A stretch of 64,000 nt of DNA from positions 3,844,001 through 3,908,000 of the forward strand of contig OZ255631.1 in assembly GCA_965276835.1 (NCBI GenBank). The letters are read 5' to 3'. Shown in pieces: positions 59,711 to 64,000 of the stretch (its first letter is position 1; each line of letters starts with the position of its first letter). The translations under genes and the position numbers were made by a program. This DNA comes from BOG-932 sp965276835. Its GTDB lineage: Bacteria; Pseudomonadota; Alphaproteobacteria; BOG-932; Roseiterribacteraceae. Below the pieces are notes generated by a model that saw nothing but the letters and a program-made list of their open reading frames with translations, ran no database searches and had not been told where the DNA came from.

Positions 59711-60916
59711 ATGCCAAATACGACTGGATTTTCGCAGGCCCGGCTCAAGCGCCTGACGCCGCTGCTCGGCGCCTATGTCGATCGCGGCGACGTGCCCGGA
59801 CTGGTCGCATTGGTTGCACGGGGCGACGAAGTTCATACTGCGGCGGTGGGCGTGCAGAATCTCACCGACGCGACGCCGATGCGGCGGGATACGATCTTTC
59901 GCATCGCCTCGATGACCAAGCCGATCGTGGCGGCGGCGGCGATGATTCTGGTCGAGGACGGCAAGCTGCGGCTGGACGAGCCGGTCGACAGGCTGCTGCC
60001 GGAATTGGCGCATATGCGGGTGCTGCGGACGCTGGGAGCGGCGATCGACGACACCGTGCCCGCCGAACGACCGATCACATTGCGTGACATCCTGACCTTC
60101 CGGTTGGGCATGGGGGCGATCATGGCCGCGCCCGGGACATACCCGATCCAAGCCGCAATCGCCGAATCCGGATTGCAAGCCGGGCCGAGCCCCGCGGCTT
60201 TCGGTTCGGACGGATGGCTGATGCGGTTCGCTGGTTTGCCGCTGCTTCATCAGCCGGGGACAGCCTGGGCCTATCATACGGGTTCCGACCTTCTGGGTAT
60301 CCTGGTGGAGCGCGCCGCCGGCGTTTCCCTGGATGTCTTCCTCCGGGAGCGGCTATTCGAGCCGCTGGGCATGAAGGACACGGGTTTTAGCGTACCTGCC
60401 GAAAAGCTTGATCGGCTGGCGACGTCCTATGCCGGAGGATCCGAACAGGGCGCGCTGCGAGTATTCGATGAAGCCCGGGATGGGCGCTGGTCGAAGCCTC
60501 CGATCTTCTTCTCAGGCGGCGGCGGGCTGGCCTCGACCGCCGACGACTATCTGGCGTTCTGTAGAATGATGCTGGGTCTAGGCCGGCATGGGACGACCCG
60601 CATTCTGTCGCGCGCATCGGTGGAACTGATGACCACCGACCATCTGACACCGAGTCAGAAAGCGGCGTCGCCGTTCTATCCCGGTTTTTGGGATTCCAAC
60701 GGCTGGGGCTTCGGCATGGCGGTGACGACACGGCGCGACGAATATCTGTCGGTCGGTTCCTATGGCTGGGACGGAGGGATGGGCACGTCGGCGCGCACCG
60801 ACCCGCGCGAAGGGCTGATCACCATCATGCTGACCCAGCGGATGATGCGCAGTCCGGTTCCCGAACCGATCTATTGCGACCTGAGAACGTTCGCCTATCA
60901 GGCTTTGGACGACTGA
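59711..60916 (+). CDS. Serine hydrolase of the beta-lactamase/esterase EstB family
   Basis: 401 aa without signal peptide. The nucleophile motif SMTK (in FRIASMTKPIVAAAAMIL, about 76-79) is intact; the second motif is YHTGSDLLG, with Tyr as base. The third region, SYGWDGGMGTSARTD, replaces KTG as in cytosolic EstB-like esterases. It starts 1 bp after the SRPBCC remnant and is likely the last gene of the ArsR unit. Its last 19 bp overlap the end of the convergent AbrB-family gene. Ester rather than beta-lactam substrates are likely. Confidence 0.9.
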   Translation: MPNTTGFSQARLKRLTPLLGAYVDRGDVPGLVALVARGDEVHTAAVGVQNLTDATPMRRDTIFRIASMTKPIVAAAAMILVEDGKLRLDEPVDRLLPELAHMRVLRTLGAAIDDTVPAERPITLRDILTFRLGMGAIMAAPGTYPIQAAIAESGLQAGPSPAAFGSDGWLMRFAGLPLLHQPGTAWAYHTGSDLLGILVERAAGVSLDVFLRERLFEPLGMKDTGFSVPAEKLDRLATSYAGGSEQGALRVFDEARDGRWSKPPIFFSGGGGLASTADDYLAFCRMMLGLGRHGTTRILSRASVELMTTDHLTPSQKAASPFYPGFWDSNGWGFGMAVTTRRDEYLSVGSYGWDGGMGTSARTDPREGLITIMLTQRMMRSPVPEPIYCDLRTFAYQALDD

Positions 60917-62010
60917 TTCCTTTCGACCAGACGGGCGACGAAGCGCGCGAGGGTGGGGCCGGCCAGCAGGACGCCGAGAAATCGCAGGGTCTGCATCGAC
61001 ATCACGAAAGCGGCGTCGACGTTGCTGGATGCGGCGATGATCGCCACGGAATCGGCGCCGCCCGGGCTGGTCGCCAGATAGGCAGTCAGCGGGTCGATGC
61101 CGGCGAAGACCATCAGCAACACCGCCACCCCGCCGCACAGCACGATCAGCGCCAGGATGCAGAGGATCATGCGGGGCAGAACCTTGGCCGCGTGGATCAG
61201 CAATGGGCGGGTGAACCTAAGCCCGACCCACCAACCGACCAGCGCATAGCCGATCGCAAGCAGCCAGGGCGGCGTCTCGATCGCCATCAAGCCGCGATGG
61301 CTGAGGATCACGCCGGCGAACATCGGCACGAGCAGCGACAGCGCCGGAAAGCGTAAAAGGCGCGCGACGACGGGCCCCGACATGGCCAGAACCAGCGTTT
61401 CGCCGAGCGACAGCCAGGCGATCGGCGGAAACCAGACACCGGCAACCTGGTGATGCAGACCGCCCAGGCCAGCCAGCCTCGCCACGCCCGAGGCGACGCC
61501 CGCGACCATGACCAAGCGCAGATACTGCATCAGCGCGACGAACTGGGTATCGGCGCCGTATTCCTGGGCCATCGCGATCATCGCCGACGATGCGCCGGGG
61601 CTGAGGCCCCAGACGACCGTCGTGCCGGGCATAAGGCCAAGACGCGCCATGACCCAGCCGAGGAACCCGCTGATCGCAATCACCGACACAACGCCGAACA
61701 GGAACATAGGCCAGTGCTCGATCACCTCACCCAGCATCGCGGGCGGCAGCATATTGGCGATCATGCAGCCAACCAGCCCCTGGGCGGTGACCACGGCCCA
61801 AAACGGAACCTTAAGATTGCCGCCGGCGGCGGTAACCGCGATCCCGGACAGCATCGGCGCCAGAAACAAAGCCGCCGGGACGGCAAGCCATTCCAACAAC
61901 GCACCGACCAGAAGCGACAGAATGAGAAGCCCGCCCCATTGAACGGCAGCGGGATAGCTTCGGCCGACGGGAAGGTTCGACGAATTCAAAGAGGATTGTT
62001 GTGGCTGCAC
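60898..62010 (-). CDS. AbrB-family integral membrane protein
   Basis: About 370 aa with roughly ten helices in two homologous halves, the AbrB duplication fold (formerly mis-annotated as ammonia monooxygenase). Each half has a gate-like loop: GLSPGASSAMIAMAQEYGAD and LATSPGGADSVAIIAASSNVD, the paired PGG/PGA-(A/S)-xxA motif of the family. Function is unproven, and an exporter or regulator is suggested for relatives. GTG at 62010 is chosen because longer frames would run into the divergent hydrolase start at 62051; the exact start is uncertain. Confidence 0.85.
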   Translation of the reverse strand: MQPQQSSLNSSNLPVGRSYPAAVQWGGLLILSLLVGALLEWLAVPAALFLAPMLSGIAVTAAGGNLKVPFWAVVTAQGLVGCMIANMLPPAMLGEVIEHWPMFLFGVVSVIAISGFLGWVMARLGLMPGTTVVWGLSPGASSAMIAMAQEYGADTQFVALMQYLRLVMVAGVASGVARLAGLGGLHHQVAGVWFPPIAWLSLGETLVLAMSGPVVARLLRFPALSLLVPMFAGVILSHRGLMAIETPPWLLAIGYALVGWWVGLRFTRPLLIHAAKVLPRMILCILALIVLCGGVAVLLMVFAGIDPLTAYLATSPGGADSVAIIAASSNVDAAFVMSMQTLRFLGVLLAGPTLARFVARLVERNQSSKA

Positions 62011-62050
62011 CCCGGACTTATAGCTGCGCGGCCAAGCCCAGGAGAAGACC

Positions 62051-62782
62051 ATGCCGATATTCAAGCGTCCCGATGCAGAGCTTTATTATGAGGTTCATGG
62101 CAGCGGTTTCCCGATCCTTCTGTTCGCGCCGGGCGGCTTGAAATCCTCGATCGAATTCTGGACCCGGCCCGGTCTGCCGTGGATGAATCCCTGCACCGCC
62201 TTGGCCGACCGCTACACGGTCGTCGCCATGGACCAGCGCAATGCCGGCCGGTCGATCGCCGACGTTCGGCCCGATCACGGCTGGCACACCTTTGCAGCCG
62301 ACCATTTCGCCCTGATGGGCCATCTGGGTTTCGATAGGTTCCATGTCATGGGGGGCTGCATCGGCGGCAGCTATTGCTTCGAGGCGATCGAACACGACCA
62401 TGCTCGCGTCGTTTCGGCTATTCTGCAAAACCCGATCGGGCTGGGCGACAACCGCGATACCTGGGATGACAGCGTGCGGGCCTATGCCGAAACCGTGCAA
62501 GCCCGCGATCCGTCGATCAGCCAGGAGACCGTCGAATCCTTCGGCCGCAACATGTTCGGCGGCGACTTCGTGTTTTCGGTCGGTCGCGATTTCGTGAAGA
62601 ACTGCCGGACGCCGCTATTCCTGCAGCCGGGCACCGACAAGCCGCACCCGGCGGCGACCAGCGCCGAGATCGCCGCCCTGGCCCCGCATATCGAGGTGCA
62701 ACAGGATTGGCGCGGCCCGGACCATCTGGACGAATCGATCCGCCGGGTCCGCGCCTTCCTGGAGCGGACGACGCCGAACTGA
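62051..62782 (+). CDS. Alpha/beta hydrolase with cysteine nucleophile elbow
   Basis: 243 aa. The oxyanion region is PILLFAPGGLKSS, followed by VVAMDQRNAGRS. The nucleophile elbow is HVMGGCIGGSY, with Cys103 where serine is usual. The terminal histidine is probably in WRGPDHLDES. A Cys elbow occurs in dienelactone hydrolases and PHA synthases, so catalysis is plausible. AGGAGA lies upstream of the ATG. Close to the homoserine acetyltransferase-like/haloperoxidase-like group by general layout, but the substrate is unknown. It diverges from the AbrB gene. Confidence 0.87.
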   Translation: MPIFKRPDAELYYEVHGSGFPILLFAPGGLKSSIEFWTRPGLPWMNPCTALADRYTVVAMDQRNAGRSIADVRPDHGWHTFAADHFALMGHLGFDRFHVMGGCIGGSYCFEAIEHDHARVVSAILQNPIGLGDNRDTWDDSVRAYAETVQARDPSISQETVESFGRNMFGGDFVFSVGRDFVKNCRTPLFLQPGTDKPHPAATSAEIAALAPHIEVQQDWRGPDHLDESIRRVRAFLERTTPN

Positions 62783-62787
62783 CACCC

Positions 62788-64000
62788 TCAAGACGCGTCG
62801 GCGGCGCAGCGGAAGCCGATCGTTCCCGAGCGATCCCGGCCCAGCGACATCAGCAGCAGCTTGCCGTGCTGATCGTTGCGTTTGGCCTGTGGGAAATACC
62901 AGAGCGACCCATCCGGCCGGTAGTGGCTGCCGCCGCGCAGGATCGCGGCACGGGTATGATCGTCCGTAAATTCGTCGGTCCATTGCCAGACATTGCCGAC
63001 CATATCCAGCACCCCGAACGGGCTGGCCCCGGCCGGGTGCGCGTCGACCGGACTTGCCGTGTCCATCTTGCGCCTCGCATCCGGCAACGGGGCCGCGTCA
63101 ACCCGCCAATCGCCGCCCCATGGATAGGTGCGGCCATCCAGCCCCTGGGCCGCATATTGCCATTCCCATTCATGCGGCAGTCGCTTTCCGGCCCAAGTGG
63201 CATAGGCGCGGGCATCCTCGATTGAAACCCAGGTTACGGGCCGGTCCGCCGAACCGTCCGGATAGATGCCGCTCTTCCAGTCCTTCAGGAAATTCGCATC
63301 GTCCTTAGGATGATAGTGGGCCGCATCCAGAAATACCTTGAACTGCTTGTTCGTCACCGGCGTGCGGTCGATGAAGAAGCGTTTGATATCGAGCGGCTGC
63401 TCGTGGAAGCGGCGCGGCGTCGGTTCCCACGCATAGGCGACATCGACGCCGTCTTGGTCGGTGCCCTCGATCTCGATCCCGTGCACCTTGAACAGGAAAT
63501 GGCCGGCGGGAATTTCGACCATCCCCTCCGGTGCGGCGCCATAGGACTTGGTCGGCGCGATGTCCGTGATCGTTTGGCGCAGCACCTGCCAATGATCGTC
63601 ATAGGCGGCAAGCGGTTTGGCCGTCATCGCCCGCATCGTGTCCATCAGCCCCCGCAATGCCGGGTTGGGCTCGCCATGAACGGCCAGCACTGTCCCGTAG
63701 CCATGGCCCTCGATCGGGAAGGACAACGTTGCTTGTCCGTCGGCAATCGCGGGGGTTAGTTCGACACCATGATAAAGGTCGAACCAGCGGGTTTTGTCGT
63801 CCGCTGGAACCGTGATTTGCGGACCGTCGATGCCATATTCATTGCGATTGACGATGGTCCAGACCGTTTGATCCTCTTTGGGCCAGCGGCTGGCGAAGAC
63901 ACCAAACCGATGCGTCGGATAAAACGGCTCCCAGTCCGGACCGGTCAGGAAAGACGCGACCGCGCGTTCGATGGTGGCGACCCGCCGCGTGGCTTCGCCG
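62788..64000 (-). CDS. SUMF1/formylglycine-enzyme-fold protein, 5' end outside window
   Basis: The frame is open without a stop from 62790 to the right edge, giving over 400 residues. The C-terminal 250 or so residues are the sulfatase-modifying-factor fold: FFIDRTPVTNKQFKVFLDAA, RPVTWVSIEDARAYATWAGK, RLPHEWEWQYAAQG, DMVGNVWQWTDEFTDDH, ILRGGSHYRP and GTIGFRCAAD. The two active-site cysteines of true formylglycine-generating enzymes are absent (the only C-terminal Cys is in GFRC). The preceding part (WFDLYHGVELTP, FPIEGHGYGTVLAV) looks like the C-terminal beta domain of a glycoside-hydrolase-like protein, so this is a multidomain protein of unknown function. Confidence 0.8.
   Translation of the reverse strand, partial: GEATRRVATIERAVASFLTGPDWEPFYPTHRFGVFASRWPKEDQTVWTIVNRNEYGIDGPQITVPADDKTRWFDLYHGVELTPAIADGQATLSFPIEGHGYGTVLAVHGEPNPALRGLMDTMRAMTAKPLAAYDDHWQVLRQTITDIAPTKSYGAAPEGMVEIPAGHFLFKVHGIEIEGTDQDGVDVAYAWEPTPRRFHEQPLDIKRFFIDRTPVTNKQFKVFLDAAHYHPKDDANFLKDWKSGIYPDGSADRPVTWVSIEDARAYATWAGKRLPHEWEWQYAAQGLDGRTYPWGGDWRVDAAPLPDARRKMDTASPVDAHPAGASPFGVLDMVGNVWQWTDEFTDDHTRAAILRGGSHYRPDGSLWYFPQAKRNDQHGKLLLMSLGRDRSGTIGFRCAADAS

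Overview
The window is GC-rich, gene-dense chromosomal DNA from an alphaproteobacterium. Supporting signs are the mutM / enoyl-CoA hydratase / rpsT / dnaA neighbourhood, a zeta-type F1-ATPase inhibitor (DUF1476), the PHB genes phaA-phaC-phaR, an exbB-exbD-exbD-tonB cluster, and DUF2849/DUF934 beside sulfite reductase. A Micropepsales/Rhizomicrobium-like or Rhodospirillales host would fit, but the genus cannot be fixed from this sequence. There are no insertion sequences, phage genes, CRISPR arrays or rRNA. One tRNA (Val-GAC) and two TPP riboswitches are present.

Layout. 0-6.4 kb: rpmB, a GFA-fold protein, an Atm1-type ABC exporter, a GST, tRNA-Val, a DUF1643 protein, a frameshifted ferritin-like gene and a PEP-CTERM ice-binding-fold surface protein. 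6.4-11.1 kb: a beta-lactamase-fold protein that has lost its catalytic serine, then a riboswitch-controlled thiO-thiS-thiG-thiE operon. 11.3-20.0 kb: two tandem adaptor-plus-pump RND efflux operons. 20.4-23.0 kb: TonB energising system. 23.5-27.8 kb: an exported methyltransferase and the PHB genes, with an unusual overlap between phaC and a small phaE-like gene. 27.8-37.2 kb: LysE exporter, Fur-family regulator, GT2-GtrA glycosyltransferase, VOC/AraC pair, polar amino-acid ABC importer, CNNM/CBS transporter and a CDGSH protein. 37.3-42.3 kb: mutM, echA, rpsT, dnaA and a threonine dehydratase-like enzyme.

42.3-53.0 kb is a complete sulfate-assimilation island. On the minus strand are the sulfate importer (sbp-cysT-cysW-cysA) and two fused enzymes: CysN-CysC, and a CysH-CysD fusion in which a 4Fe-4S APS-reductase domain precedes an ATP-sulfurylase subunit 2 domain. 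Divergently, on the plus strand, lie DUF2849, sulfite reductase, DUF934 and a siroheme-synthesis dehydrogenase. Together they take external sulfate to sulfide. The CysH-CysD fusion is the most striking architecture in the window, because it ties the APS producer to the APS consumer.

53.0-64.0 kb: a universal stress protein, the zeta inhibitor, riboswitch-controlled thiC, a secreted protein of the histidine/phenylalanine ammonia-lyase family that lacks the MIO-forming tripeptide, and an ArsR operon with a twin palindromic operator. That operon holds a VOC protein and a deletion-scar remnant of two SRPBCC genes. A serine hydrolase, an AbrB-family membrane protein, an alpha/beta hydrolase with a cysteine nucleophile elbow, and a sulfatase-modifying-factor-fold protein cut by the window end complete the region.
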